Source: Panthera uncia (taxonomy: Eukaryota > Chordata > Mammalia > Carnivora > Felidae). From it: a stretch of 64,000 nucleotides of DNA. This document shows, in pieces, positions 33,230 through 47,100 of the stretch (positions are counted from its first letter, which is position 1; each line of letters begins with the position of its first letter). The stretch covers positions 10,775,846 through 10,839,845 of the forward strand of contig NW_026057588.1 of NCBI RefSeq assembly GCF_023721935.1, read 5' to 3'. The notes beneath the pieces were generated by a model. That model was not told the DNA's origin. It was given only the letters and a program-made list of their open reading frames with translations, and did no database searches. Position numbers and translations under genes: made by a program.

Positions 33230-36200
33230 GCCAAAGCAGAATAATGTAGTTCAAAGGTCCAGCTCAAAAGGCCTTCTACTTCTTTCCTGAAATCACCAGC
33301 AAATTGCGGGGCCAGAAGTGGGATAAAGGTTACGGAGATTCCCAAAGCTGGAAATTTTTTGCCCTTTTCACCTACCTTCCTGGAAAACATGGAAAGATAT
33401 GGGGAGGGAAAACAATAAAACCGCCATGAGGAATAAGCAACCCGCGGCTATCACCAGACTGTCCCGGGGGGTGCCTCAGCTCTCCAGCTGGCTTGTGGAA
33501 ATCTCTATCTGGGATTCCCCTGAGCTCATCCATGCGGTAGGGCTCTCCTCTCCTTTCCCCGGACTGCCAGAGCCTCCGAGGGGCCTCCTCACATCCTCCC
33601 CGGTCACCCTGCTATCTCTGTCCTCTGACCGTCCTGGGCACCTGCCCCACACCGCCCTCAGACCCTGCTCCCACCCGCTGCGGGGTCTTCTCCTGCAGAT
33701 CCCAGCCTCACTTCCTCAAGGGAACTTCCCTGACATCTGACTCTCCTTTGGGGGGGGGGACTCACGGCACCTGCTCCTCCACGAAAAGCAGAGGTCTGGC
33801 TGGTCTGTTCTGTGCACCTGCCCCAGGAGGCACCTGGGGTGAGACAGGTGCTCTCCGCGTATATTTCTCGAACAGAACATGTGATGGCATGGGAAGAGAC
33901 CTTTGCCAGGGGTGGTGTGGTGAAAGTCTTGTGTTTTGAATTCTGCAAAACAACCGGGGTTTTGGGTGCCTCTGAAAGGAAAGCCTTTGCCCAGGGACAG
34001 TACAGGGTGGACTTCTCAAACCCTCTGGGGTTGAGACAGCGAAAATGAGAGTCCCGAGCGAGGTGGCTTGCGGGACATTGCCGGGGGAAGGTGGGATCCC
34101 AGGCGGGTGCCCAAGATGGAACAAGAAAGAGCATCCTTCGGGGCGCCTGGGTGGCTCAGTTGGTTAAGTGGCCGACTTCGGCTCAGGTCATGATCTCACG
34201 GTCTGTGAGTTCGAGCCCCGCGTCGGGCTCTGTGCTGACAGCTCAGAGCCTGGAGCCTGTTTCAGATTCTGCGTCTCCCTCTCTCTGACCCTCCCCTGTT
34301 CATGCTCTGTCTCTCCCTGTCTCAAAAATAAATAAAACGTTAAAAAAAAAAATTAAAAAAAAAAAAGAAAGAGCATCATTCAAAAAAAAAAAGACCTTCT
34401 CAAAGTCTCCCCCATTTTCTTAAGTGGCTGTGCTGGTCACCCCCCGTCCCCTGCCCCCTCCCCGGCTGGAGCTGGAGGCTTTATCCCACCCACTCCTCCC
34501 CACCCCCGCTGCATCTGCCCCCATGGAATCCTTCGCCCAGGAGGCCCATGCGATCTGGCTCTGCTGGTTTTCCTGCTTCGGTGAGGGGTCACGCGAGCCC
34601 TGGCCACCAGCCTCCTTTCTGTTCCTGGTACATGCCAAGTGCACTCCTGCGTCCCAGCTTTTTGGTACGCGGTTCCCTCTTATGGGTGCATCTATTCCCC
34701 TGCCCGAGGGCACACGTCCCCGCGTGACTCCTTACGCATCAGGACCTGACTAGGAGGCTTTCTTTCCCTGCCCATTCCGTCTAAAAGGGACCACCGGGGT
34801 CGCTTACTCGGAGTGAGTATCACATCATCCTGGTGTGTCCCCTTTGTTTGTTGGCTAATTGGATCATTCCTCGGCACTACCTGTTTCCCGAATCTGATCT
34901 CTTCTTGCTGCCCCAACTGCCTCCGCCTTGCTGCCATTACCTCCTGCCGGGACTCGCGCGCTCCCCTGCTCCCCTGCGGCCCCTGAGCTACCACCCTTGC
35001 CCCCGACCTGCAGCTAGAGGAGCCTGTGAAAACTGAAGCCAGATCATACCTATCCCCTGCTCAGAACCTCCCACAGTTCTGGTTCTCTCAGGGCAAAATT
35101 CAAAGTCCTCATGTGGCTCATGGGGCTGTCTGTGATCCCATGGCTCCCGCTATCTTCTTGACCTTGTCCCCTCCTCCTTTCCCTTTAGCCGCAAGCCTCC
35201 GGTTACACTCACTTCCTTGCTCTACGGCAAATGTTCCAGGTGGGCCCTGCCTCAGGGCCTTTGCACCTGCCATTCTCTCTGTCTGAAATGCTGTTCCCTT
35301 AGAGAACCTACGGGGCTCCCTTGCCTCCTTCGAGTTTTTCTTCAGATTTCACCCGGACTCTACAGCCAAAATTATAATCTGCCCCCCACCAGCTTCCATG
35401 GCACCTAGAGCCACCCGACTCACTCCTGTTTTTCTTACTAACGTCAGTTACTGTCTGACCCTCCCTTATTGAACTAGAAGCCCCAGGAGGGCAGGGAGCT
35501 GTCTTACTGCTTTGTTGCTACAGCCCCAAACAGGGCCCAGCACATAGTAGGTGCTCAGTACGTCTTTGGCGAATGCCTTGTGCCTGCTGTAACCTCAACC
35601 CGCAGGACAGAGTCTGGCAACGGCAGGCGCTTAATGGATATTTGCCAACTGACCGAAGACCACGGAGAAAGCCGATATTACCGCTGGAGCAGAGGGAGAG
35701 ACAGATATGCGAGAGGGCTCTCCCGCCCGACCCTGCTCACCTATGGCCCGGAGCCAGGTTGTCCCCCGGCTGGTGCCACTGGGGAACGTGGCAAATTCGC
35801 AGGTATAGTTGCCCTCATCCTCCACCGTCAGTCCCCGGAGGGCCAGCGTGGCATCCCGCAGCTCCGTCTCCGTGCCCTGCCTGGTCCCACTGCTCTGCCC
35901 GGCGGTGACGAAGGACAGCCGCTCTTCGCCGGGCTTTGGGCTGCGGAAGCTGGGCCCGTACGAAGGGTGGAAGGCGGCCACGCTCCTGCTGGTGCCGGTT
36001 GCATCCACGTGCAGCCACGTCACCTGCGAGACTCTGACGTCCGGTCCCGACGGCAGCAGGTGACACGGTAGCTGCACGGTGCCCCCCAGGTTGCCCCGCA
36101 CCTCGGGCGGCACTCGAACTTGCACATCCTGGGCTCCTGGAGAGAAAAGAGAGAGAGAGAGAGGTGGGTGGGGGAAGGAGCCAGACACCTCCAGGCCAGG

Positions 36201-39200
36201 CAGGGCCATCGCTGAGGGGCCCCACAGGGAAATGCAAGCCCCAGATGCAACGCAGGAGCCTTTGTGAGGTCCCGATTCCCGATTCTTCCAGAGAGCACGT
36301 TTCACAGAGACACTGGGGACATAGGAATCTCGACTAGATTACGTGCTAGTGTGGAATTACTGTTAATATCCTTTTAAAAACCGTTTGTTTATTTTATTTT
36401 TTTATTTTTATTTTTATTTTTTTAACATTTATTTATTTTTTGAGACAGAGAGAGACAGAGCATGAACAGGGGAGGGTCAGAGAGAGGGAGACACAGAATC
36501 TGAAACAGGCTCCAGGCTCTGAGCTGTCAGCACAGAGCCCGACACGGGGCTCGAACTCACGGACCGCGAGATCATGACCCGAGCTGAAGTCGGCCGCTTA
36601 ACCGACTGAGCCACCCAGGCGCCCCCCGTTTGTTTATTTTAATATTTATTTATTCTTGAGACAGGGAGAGACAGCATGAATGAGGGAGGGTCAGAGAGAG
36701 AGGGAGACACAGAATCTGAAACAGGCTCCAGGCTCTGAGCTGTCAACACAGAGCCCGACGCGGGGCTCGAACTCACGGACCGCGAGATCATGACCTGAGC
36801 CGTAGTCGGATGCTTAACCCACTGAGCCACCCAGGTGCCCCAACCGTTTGTTTGTTTTGAGAGAGAGCGCGTGAGCGCAGGGCGGGCAGGGGCAGAGAGA
36901 AAGGGAGAGAGAGAATCCCAGGCAGGCTCTGTGCTGACCTTCCGGGACACGAGGGCTCCAACTCACATACGGTGAGATCGTGACCTCAGCCGAAATCAAG
37001 AGGTGGATGCTCAACCGACTGAGCTCAACCGACTGTGTCCTGTCTCACAACATAAAATTTTAAATATTTAAAATGTGAGGACAGGGGCACTTGGGTGGCT
37101 CACTCCGTTAAGCGTCAACTTCAGCTCAGGGCATGATCTTGGGGTTCGTGAGTTTGAGCCCGGCGTCAGGGCTGGAGCCTGAGCCCGCCTCGGATTCAGA
37201 GTCTCCCTCTCTCTCTGCCCCTCCCCTGCTTGCACTCTGTCTGTCTCAGTTATAGTTTCACCTTTCTAGAAAACCAACAGCCCTCTTAGCCACCTTTTTG
37301 TTTGTTTGTTTTGAGAGAGAGAGAAAGCACAAGTGGGGGAGGGGCAGAGAGAGAGGAGAGATCCAGAATCCCAACCAGGCTCTGCATGGGCAGCACGGAG
37401 CCCAACGCGGGGCGGGGGGGTGGGGGCCTCCAACCCATGAACCTGAGCCAAAGTCGGACGCCCAACCGACTGAAACACGTAGGTGCCCCACTTTTTTTTT
37501 CTTTTGAAACAACTTTATCGAGATATAATTCCCACCCACTGAAAGCAGGTGAGTATATATTGTATATTCATTCACAAGACTTGTTACATATGGTGTCTGT
37601 CACTGCAATCAATTTTAGGGAATTTTTATAATTCCCCAAAGAAACTCGGTACCCACTGGCAGTCGCTCCCCGTGCCCCCAGCCCCTGGAAACCCCTCACT
37701 CACTTCCTTGGCCTCCACACATCTGCCGCTTTGAGACATTTCATATAAATGGAATCATACACTAGGTGGCGCTGTGACTGGCTTCCTTCACCTGGCATCC
37801 TGTTTTCAAGTTTCGGCGCTTGGTTCCTTTTCGCGGCTGAATAATCTGCCATTGTGTGGGTGCGTTCTGTGTCATTTATCGGCTCATCAGTTGATCGACA
37901 CTCGGGTCGTCTCCACTTTGTGTTGATTGTGAACAGAACGGAATATGAGCAAACGGGTTTTTGCGTGAACGTCTCTTTTCCCTTCTCTTTTGTTTTCTCG
38001 CGTTTATTAAAAACACGGAATAAGGAAGGATGTTGCTCTGTGGTGCGAGGCAATACAGCACGGCGACCGCGGGCCCAGGCTGCCTGGGTTCGCATCCTGG
38101 TGCTGCCACGTGCTGGCTGTGTGACTTTGGGCAAGTCGTTGAACTTCTCTGGGCCTTGGTTTCCTCCGGTTGTAAAATGAGGGTAATCAGAGGGCTCCGC
38201 CCCCTATAGGGGCTGTTATAAAGATTAAAGAATATTTGTGGAGCACTCAGCACAGGGCCACAGGAAACAGGAGATCAGTGCTTGTTAAATAAACACAGCC
38301 AGGTAAGTATAATTACGAGTGGCCCTTGATACTCAGCCTTGAGGCAAGGCCGAGGGCACATGCCCTTGCTCAAGGGGCAAAGGCTGCCCAGCTGTCTTTG
38401 ACCGAGATGGGGGTGGGGAGCACTGCCCTCATACAGAAACCCAGGGCACATTAATAGGAGACCCTAATGAGAGAGTCCCCGCAGAAGGCAGTTGCATCAG
38501 TGGGGCTGGTCCCAGAAACTTTTGGAAAGAAGCCCCCAGCCAAGACCACTGTGTAACAGATCTGTCGCCTCGGGGCACCTGAGTGGCACCATTGGTTAAG
38601 TGTCCGACTTTGGCTCAGGTCATGATCTCACGGTTTTTGAGTTCGAGCCCCACAAGACTCTCTCTGTGCCCTTCCCCCACTTGCTCACGTGCATGCGTGC
38701 TCTCTCTTTCTCTCTCTCTCTCATTCTCTCAGAATAAATAAATAAACTTAAAAAGATACGTAAGGGGCACTTGAGTGGCTCAGCTGGTTAAGTGTCCAAC
38801 TTCGGCTCAGGTCATGATCTCATGTTCGTGGGTTTGAGCCCCGCATTGGGCTCTGTGCTGACAGCTCAGAGTCTGGAGCCTGCTTCGGAGTCTTGTGTCT
38901 CCCTCTCTCTCTGCCCCTCCCCCGTCCACACTCTCTCTTTCTCTCAAAAAGAAATAAACATGAAAAAAAAAAAGTTTTTGAAAAATATTTTCAAAAAAAA
39001 AAAAAAGATCTGTTATCTCATGGAATCCCCACGCATGTCCCCAAAATAACCCAAGAGTGACATGTTGGGAAGGGGGCCTCCTCCCCTTCAGACAGGCCAC
39101 ACTATAGAATGTCAAGAGTGTGGGACCCCTGAGCAGGGTGCCATGGGTGGTGTCCTGCTGGCTCAGTCCCTTTCCGGGGGGGGGGGGGGGGGATGACCTT

Positions 39201-41989
39201 ATTTCTGAGCCTAAATCCCTCCATCTGTAAAATGGGGATGTTCAAGCAGGATCCCTCGTGACGATTCCATGAGACGACTTCCTGCCACGAGGCCTTTGAG
39301 GGGCCCCGCACGGGTGAGTCAAACAGAGGCCAGAGGCCGTTAGCTGCCAGCCCACCGCAGGCCAAATCCGGCTTCGCGTGTATTCACTCTTGGCCCACAC
39401 AGCATTGTTTCCAACACGAGCCAGCACTCACCCATCTACTGACCCACAGAAGGGTCTGGAGATTAAAGCTCAAAATCCAGACCAAAATCAGGATATGGGG
39501 TTCCTGGGGGTCACCAACTGGGTGGAGCTGAGGAAAGGCTGTCCCTTCCCTCCGGTGCCAGGATCCTTCACCCACTCGGCCTCCAAAGGCACAGAATGTG
39601 GGACAAGGGTCCCCCAAGGGCCTGCCTCTTTCCAGCTGGGTGGGGAGGCACGGGCCCTCTGTCAGGAAAAATCACCCAGCCCTTGTGGGCTCTGGAAAGA
39701 GCAAAGTAGGGTTGGGCCAGGAACGGAGGTTTTCCCCTTTGAGGCAAGTGGGAGCTACGGAGGGTCCCGCAGCTGGAGAATGACTAGGCTTGAACCCAGG
39801 GAACCCGAGGGGCAGGTGGAGCCGGGCAGAAATGCCTCACCAGACAGCAAGAAGTCCTGCAGAGGGGTCACTGGAAGACCCAGAGGTTACGATGGAGACT
39901 GGGTGCAGGGCTGGAGGCTGGCTCCCGGAGGGGGACTTAGAACTTAAAGGGATTGCGTGGTGGGGGAAGGAGGGATTGGAATCTGCTCCCATCCCAGGCA
40001 AGTTCGTGGGGCGGTGACTCAGCAAACAGGTCCTGGGTGCTAGAGGGTTGGCCCCTGGGGATGGAATGTCTGTCTCTCGTTCCCTGCTGTATCCCCGGAG
40101 GCGATACCAAGGCATGGCATGCAGTAAGCGCTCAATAAATACAACCAAATGAGTATCTGGCTCTGTGTGGGGTGCAGGTGCCTCAGAAGAGACAGGGACA
40201 CGTGTATCAGGTGAGGGTAGACAATGAGGCGGGGAGACCCACGTTGCCCCAAGAGTCATTGTCAAGGTGGCCTGGAAGACTGAAGGGGGTGAGGTGTGCG
40301 CGTAAGAACCCACAGCCAGAGGCCTGACCCGCCTGAGGGAGGCCCGGAGGGCTTCCTGAAGGAGAAGGCATTCCTTTTCAAGGGAAGCAGAGCTCAGGCT
40401 CGAGGAGCCCCCACCCCTACCTCTGGGTCCCTGGGACCCTTCGGTGAGCCAGATTTCACATGCTGGGGAGGTCCTTGTGGCCACGTGACAACTGGATCTT
40501 CTGAGGGAGGGCTGCCCTCCTGTATCTAGGGGGGGTGTCTCAGCATTGTCCGCTTCAGAGGTTTAAAAAAGACCCCACTCTTGGCTTCTTGTGGGGCAGG
40601 CTCCCCAGGCAGGGTTTTCATCCCCAACACTCTGCCCCAGAGGGCCATACGCGCCTCCCCCTGCCCCCCCAGTTCCTCTGCAGAGCACTGCTCCCCCTCT
40701 TCCAGCCTGGACTTTCGTGACTTCTTTGCCCAGTTAGGCCCACAAGCTATGCCCTCAGTATCTGCGACAGCAATCGGCTCCTGGTGGACACTCAATATTC
40801 TCCGAATGAATGAGGTTCTAAAATCCCATGGCCTGAAGTTCCCCATTCTGTTTTTTTTTTTTTTTTAATGTTTATTTATTTTGAGAGACAGAGAGAGAGG
40901 GAGACGGAGAATCCCAAGCAGGCTCCACACTGTCAGCACAGAGCCCGGTGCGGGGCTTGAACTCACGAACCTCGAGATCAAGGCCTGAGCCGAGACCAAC
41001 AGTCGGACGTTTAACCGACGGAGCCACCCAGGGGCCTCTGGAAGTTCCCCCAATCTGTTTCTAATTCTGAATGAACAGGATGGTTCAGCCCCTGTGGGGT
41101 TAGGGGTGTTTCCACCTAAACGTCGCCCCTCGTCCTCTACCCCCACACGCGGTCCATCAGGAAACCCTGTCGGCTCCATCTACAAAATATACCCACCAAC
41201 AGACCATGTCTGAACTCCTAATTCACCGGTACCTGCCCGCACGGAGGACTGCAGTTGCCCTCACGGTCTGTTCCCAAACACAGCCAATAGGTCCCTCCTC
41301 CCGGCTCAGAGCCCGCCCTCCGGCGGCCCTCCTCACTCGGAAAAGAAACTCTCAAGGCCCCGCACGATCTGCACCCACCTTCTTTCTAGCCTCATCCCCC
41401 ACCCTCTCCCCTTGGCTCACCCTGCTCTGACCACACCGGCTTCCCCACTGTTCCCCAGACGACCTCAGGGCCTTTGCACTGGTTCCGGCATCCTGAAATG
41501 CTTCTTCCCCACATGTCCCCATGGCTCCCTCCCTCGTTTCGTTCAGGTCTTTGCTCAGCTAGGCAAAGACCCCCTGAGCACCGTAATGGTAATAAAAACT
41601 GCCTCGACCCCGCTTCATTTCCCTCAAAGCACCTGATGTATCTCCCCCACTAGAACATCAGTGCCCAGGGGGAGGGGTCTTTGCTGACTAATGTGTCGCC
41701 AGAGCCTACAATGGTGCCTGGCACACTGTAGGAGCTCCAGAAACATGATGGATGAACGAATGAGGTGAAGCCGGGGAATCAGCTGTGCACTAGATCCACG
41801 GGCAGAGGCTCCATTAAGAGTTTGCGCTTTGGGGGCCCCTGGGTGGCTCGGTTGGCTAAATATCTGACTCTCGGTTTCCGTTCCGGTCATAATCCCACGG
41901 TTTGTGGGTTCGAGCCCCACATCGGGCTCCACACAGAGCCTGCTTGGGATTCTCTGTGTCTGTCTCTGTCTCTGCCCCTTCCCTGCTTG

Positions 41990-42027
<38 letters not shown>

Positions 42028-44164
42028 AATAAATAAACATTAAAAAAGATGTTTGGTGGGAATGCAAACTGGTGCAGCCACTCTGGAAAGCAGTATGGAG
42101 GTTCCTCAAAAAATTAAAAATAGAACTACCCTAGGACCCAGCAATTGCACGACTAGGCATTTATCCGCGGGATACAGGGATGCCGTTTTGAAGGGACACA
42201 CGCACCCCCATGTTTATAGCAGCACTATCGACAATAGCCAAAGTATGGAAAGAGCCCAAATGCCCATCGATGGATGAACGGATAAAGAAGATGTGGTCTA
42301 TATATATACAAGGGAGTATTACTCGGCAATCAAAAAGAACGAAATCTTGCCATTTGCAACTACGTGGATGGAACTGGAGGGTATTATGCTAAGTGAAATT
42401 AGTCAGTCAGAGAAAGACACAAATCATACGACGTCACTCCTATGAGGACTTGAAGAGACAAAACAGATGAACATAAGGGAAGGGAAACAAAAATAATATA
42501 AAAACAGGGAGGGGACAAAACATACAAGACTTAAATATGGAGAACAAACTGAGGGTTACTGGAGGGGTTGTGGGAGGGGGGATGGGCTAAATGGGGAAGG
42601 GGCATTAAGGAATCTACTCCTGAAATCGTTGTCGCACTCTATGCTAATGAACCTGGATGTAAATTTTTAAAAAATTAATTAAATTTAAAAATAAAAGAAA
42701 AAAAAAGTTTGGGCTTTTCCCTGAGGGTGCTGGGAAGCCATGGAGAGTTGTTCCCAGGGGGAGGAACAGGGTTAGGTTTGTGCCTTCTGGAAGAACCCTC
42801 GGAATGGGATGGGGCAGGGACGCGGGGGCTGGGCTGTGAGGAAGAAGGATCAACCAGACGTGGCGGCAAGTTCAGCAGGGAATGGCTGGGACGTGAGGCC
42901 CACAGGCTCTGAGAGTCAGGGGCACAGGGGTGGGCTGGTGCCCAGACATTCTGCGTCTTAGATGGAGGCTGGGGAACCGAAGCCAGGAGGACGGCTGGCC
43001 TGAAATTAAGACCCTGGTGTCCAGCACGCTGTTGGGAGCGTGCCTGTGCCCTGACCTTGGCTGGGACGTGGCTGGCACCACGGTGGGGGAGAGTCTGGCC
43101 ATGGGAACACGGGCCTCCCTCAGCTTCCCTCAGCAAGGCAGACTGGTGACAGCTTCATGAGGCATCAGCTGGGTCCCCAGACACGCTTCCTGTCCCTATG
43201 GCCTGGGCCTGTAGGCTTTCTGGTGGCGGAGTGGGGGCTGCACGGGGCATCGCATGAGCCCGGGAGAAAACTGAGAGAGACAGAGACACACAGCCTGAGA
43301 CCCTGAGATCCGGGGTTGGAAGATCGAGGCAGAGAGGAGGGTGCCATGGTGACTTCGAGTAGGGGGCTGGGGGCCCTGACTCCCGGGCTCCTGCCTGGCT
43401 GGCTCCTGAGACCCATAAACACCGTGACCTGCCCTGTCGGGTGCGGCAGGACTCGAGCAGGCCCTTGAAGGCCCGCGTGCTATGAGCGCTGGCCTCGGCT
43501 GCTGCCTCAGCCACCTTGCTAATTAATTAATTGCATTAATCACAGTGCCCACCCCCGCAGCGGACATCCGGGAGCCGGTCTGGGGTGGGGAGAGGAGAGC
43601 CACAGCAGCGGTGGCCTGGAGATGGGGCTCTCTGTGCCTGGCTTTCTGCACCTGCCTCCCTGTCTTCCCCAACCATCTCTCAGAGGGTGGTTATCACTCC
43701 CTCCCCAGGCTGAGACCTCCCTGCCTTTCTGCAGCGGCCACACACCCCCCCCCCCACCCCGGAAGGACCCAGGACCCCCGCTGTGGGGTCTGATGTTTCT
43801 GGTGCTGGATCTCTAGGACTGCCCTCCCTGCCCGAGCCCCTCAGACAGAAGCTCTCACCGCTCTGCCCAGTCCACATTTACCCCAAAATGTTTCCATCCC
43901 CTAGACTCTGCCCCCCCCCCCCCCCCCCCCACCCCCGCAGGCCTTGATCTCTCTCTGCATCTGGTTCCTGGGCCCTGAGTCTGTCCCTACATGTCTTCAA
44001 CTCCCCGGCTCTCTGGTTTCTGCCTTTGTCTCTCTCAGACTTTCTGCTTTCTGCGTCCGTCATTTCTCTCTCTAACAGCTTTATTTTTTTTTTAAGTTGA
44101 TTTATTTATTTTGAAAGAGAGAGAGAGAGAGAGTGAGCGAGAGCGCTTGCACGAGCAGGGGAGG

Positions 44165-44198
<34 letters not shown>

Positions 44199-47100
44199 CC
44201 CAAGCAGGCTCCTTGCTGTCAGCACAAAGCCTAATGCGGGGATTGATCCCACGAACTGTGAGATCACGACCTGAGCTGAAATCAAGAGTTGGATGCGTAA
44301 CCGACTGAGCCACCCAGGTGCCCCTCTAACGGCTTTATTGAGATATAATTCCCATAGCATCCAATCTGCCCACTCAAAGCGCACAGTTCAGTGGCGTTAG
44401 TATATTCCCAGACCTGTGCCTCCCTCATGGCAGTCCATCCCGGAACATTTTCACTGGCCCAAGAAGACGGGCCACATCCTTAGCTGTTCTCATATTCTCT
44501 TTCCTCTATGTCTGACACCTGAGAGGCCCGTCTTTCTGGGTGTGGGTCTCCTAGTCTCTGGAATTCGGCTCCCTGCTTTATCTCCTGGGGTCTCTAAACT
44601 CTCGGGGTTTCTGGTGTCTGTCTCTCACGGTCTATGTCTCTGGTGTCTATCTCTCACGGGCTGTATGTCTCTGACCCTGGGACCTCCCTGCCTCCTGGGT
44701 CTCCCCATCTCTGCCTGCCTCTCCGCATCTCGGATACCCTTTGTCTATGCCTGGGCCATCTCCCTGGGTCTCTCTTCTCCTCCCCCTCCTCCTCCATTTC
44801 TCAGCATGGTTGGGACATTAAAAATGTAACAGTGTCCCTGGCGGGGCGGGGGAGCTGGCCGGTGTGCCTTAACTCCCTGTCCTTTCTGCGTCCACCACTC
44901 CCTGCGCCCCCCACATACTGCTGGCCTTGAGACTGGCCTGTGCCCTGACCTCCCTGGGTCCTGGCATCTCGTCACTGATGGCTGGGGGCTTCTGGGCTCT
45001 CAGTCCATCACCAAGGCTCTAAATCTCTCTCCTTAGGCTGTTCCTGCCTTTATCCTGGTGCGTCTGTCCAGCTCCCTCCCCCTCCTCCACCTTTCTGGCC
45101 CCATCTCAGCATCTTTCTGTCCCACCCTTGTGGGCCACATCTCATCCTCCCCCCGCCCCCTGCCATCTCTCTCGGTTCCAATCTAGGGTTTGTCCCTGAC
45201 CCCATCCCTAAATTTGTTTCTGACGCATTCTCCGTTGCCTTCCGTCCCCAGCCCTGTATCTCCCTCCCTGTCTGTGAATCCCTTCCCTGCTCCCCTCCCC
45301 ACCTCGCTGCCCAGTCCCCCTTCCCTAATGAGAAGAGACAGCAGGCCCTCTCCTCCCATCCCCCTCCACTACGGGCTGACTGACAGGGAAGAGCCAAGAA
45401 AGCTAGGGAGGACTGCAGAGGAGGCGACCCAGCAGGGGGCCCAGGTGGAGAGGCCTCGGTCCCCCAGGGGCCAAGGAGGGGGGAGACAGAGGAGCCAGAG
45501 ACAGGTAAAGAGAGAGATGGATGGCAAGGAAAGACAGAAAGAAGGAGCTCTGTGAGAGGAGAGAGCCAGAGAAGCAGAGAGAGGCGAGAAATGAAGAGGG
45601 GAGGAGGTGGAGAGAAAGTGAGGGAAGGAGGGAGAGACAGAGGGAGAGAGAAAAGGGGGGAGGGAGAAAAGGTGGGAAGCAAAGGCACAAAGATGAGGGG
45701 TCAGGAGGGCGGAAGGCCCCCTCCCCAGGTGCTAAGAGCTTTCACACGGGCTCAGTGAGGCCTCTGAACCCTCCCACTGGCCCTAGAGGGAAAGGGTTAC
45801 TGTCTCTGTTTTACAAAGGAGGAAATGGAGCCTCAGGGGCACCTGATGGAGCGGGGCCCAAGAAGGCTCTGAAGTCTGACACCTGGCTTCCTGGGGACTG
45901 GCTGTGGACCCCAGGAATGTGGCTTGCCCTTTCGAAGCCTCCGTGTCCCCATCTGCAAAATGGAAATAGGAACAGAGGACCTGTCTCCTAGGGCGATCTA
46001 GAATTCTCCATGAGATCACGAGTCAAGTCAAAGCCTGGCTCAAGGTCAGGTGGGTTCTGAGCGTTTCTCCCAAGCGGCAGGTCCTGACCTCATCTCCCTA
46101 TCTCTGACACCAAGGGAGAGCCAGTATCCAACTCGGAGTCAAGGCTTGGGATACAAGTCAGCGACAAGCTGGGGCAAATGAGGTCAGAGGGATAGCCAGG
46201 GTTCAGGGTTCTCCCAAGACACCCCCCCACACACCCCCACCCCCCGCTCCCGCCTACACTTCCTGGGCAAACCCTTGGGAAACTCCAGTGTCCAGAGTTT
46301 CTAGCTGGGAATAAAGAGCCCAGTCACCTGCAAGGGGGCGGGGCCAGAACCTTCTTCACCTGTTCCTCCCAGCCTCTCCCTCCTCTGAGAGCTGCGCCCT
46401 CCCTCAGAGGGGTTGAGGGGACTGGGAGGGAGTCGGTGGGCAGAGCAGAGGGAGGGGCGGGGGATTAGGGCGGCGGCTCCTCACGTCCCCCCCCCCCCCC
46501 CCCCGCGGCGGCTCCAAGGGCGCGACCGGAGGAAAGATAAGGTCCCGAAACCTGGGAGTCCGGAACCGGGAGCCGGGGAGAGCTCCTGCCCCTCCCTGCC
46601 GGGGTTCAGCTAAAGTGAAACCGGTAAAACTTCCCCAGGGACGTCCCAGCCGACGGCTCACAAGGAAAGGGAAGCGTCTTCTTTCTTCAGGGGACACAGC
46701 CGACCGAGCGCCAGCTTCTAGAGAGAGCCTCCTGCCCTTGATTACATCTAGAAGCCAAGAACCGGGTGCCCCGCCCGCATTTACATCTGGATCTCAGGAG
46801 ACATTCCAATGCCTACAATTAAATCTGAAACCCAGGAGATAGGGCCTCTTCCGCCTCCCCCCTCACCCCCTGTTTTACCTGGGACCCAGGAGCCACAGCC
46901 CCCTGCTCACAATCTGGAACCCAGGTTTGAGCCCTTCCTGCCCCCAATTCGACCAGGACCCCAGGACACATAGCCCCTAGCCTTCATTCCACTTGGGACT
47001 CAGACCCCGAGCCCCTAATTTGTCTGGGTCCCAGGAGCCAGGCCCCAGCCCCTTGTTTTCTGGGTCCCAAGAACCGACAGCTCCCTGAGGCCCCAGGTTG

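Larger units (their letters stand above)
43940..45700 (+). repeat. Decayed TCTCTG/CCTC-rich tandem repeat, broken by a SINE and an L1 piece
   Basis: Irregular recurrence of TCTGTCTCT, GGGTCTCC and CCTCCCTG phrases, then purine-rich GAGAGACAGAGG from 45480. It fills about 1.7 kb of NECTIN2 intron 1 with no exon visible. Confidence 0.5.
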
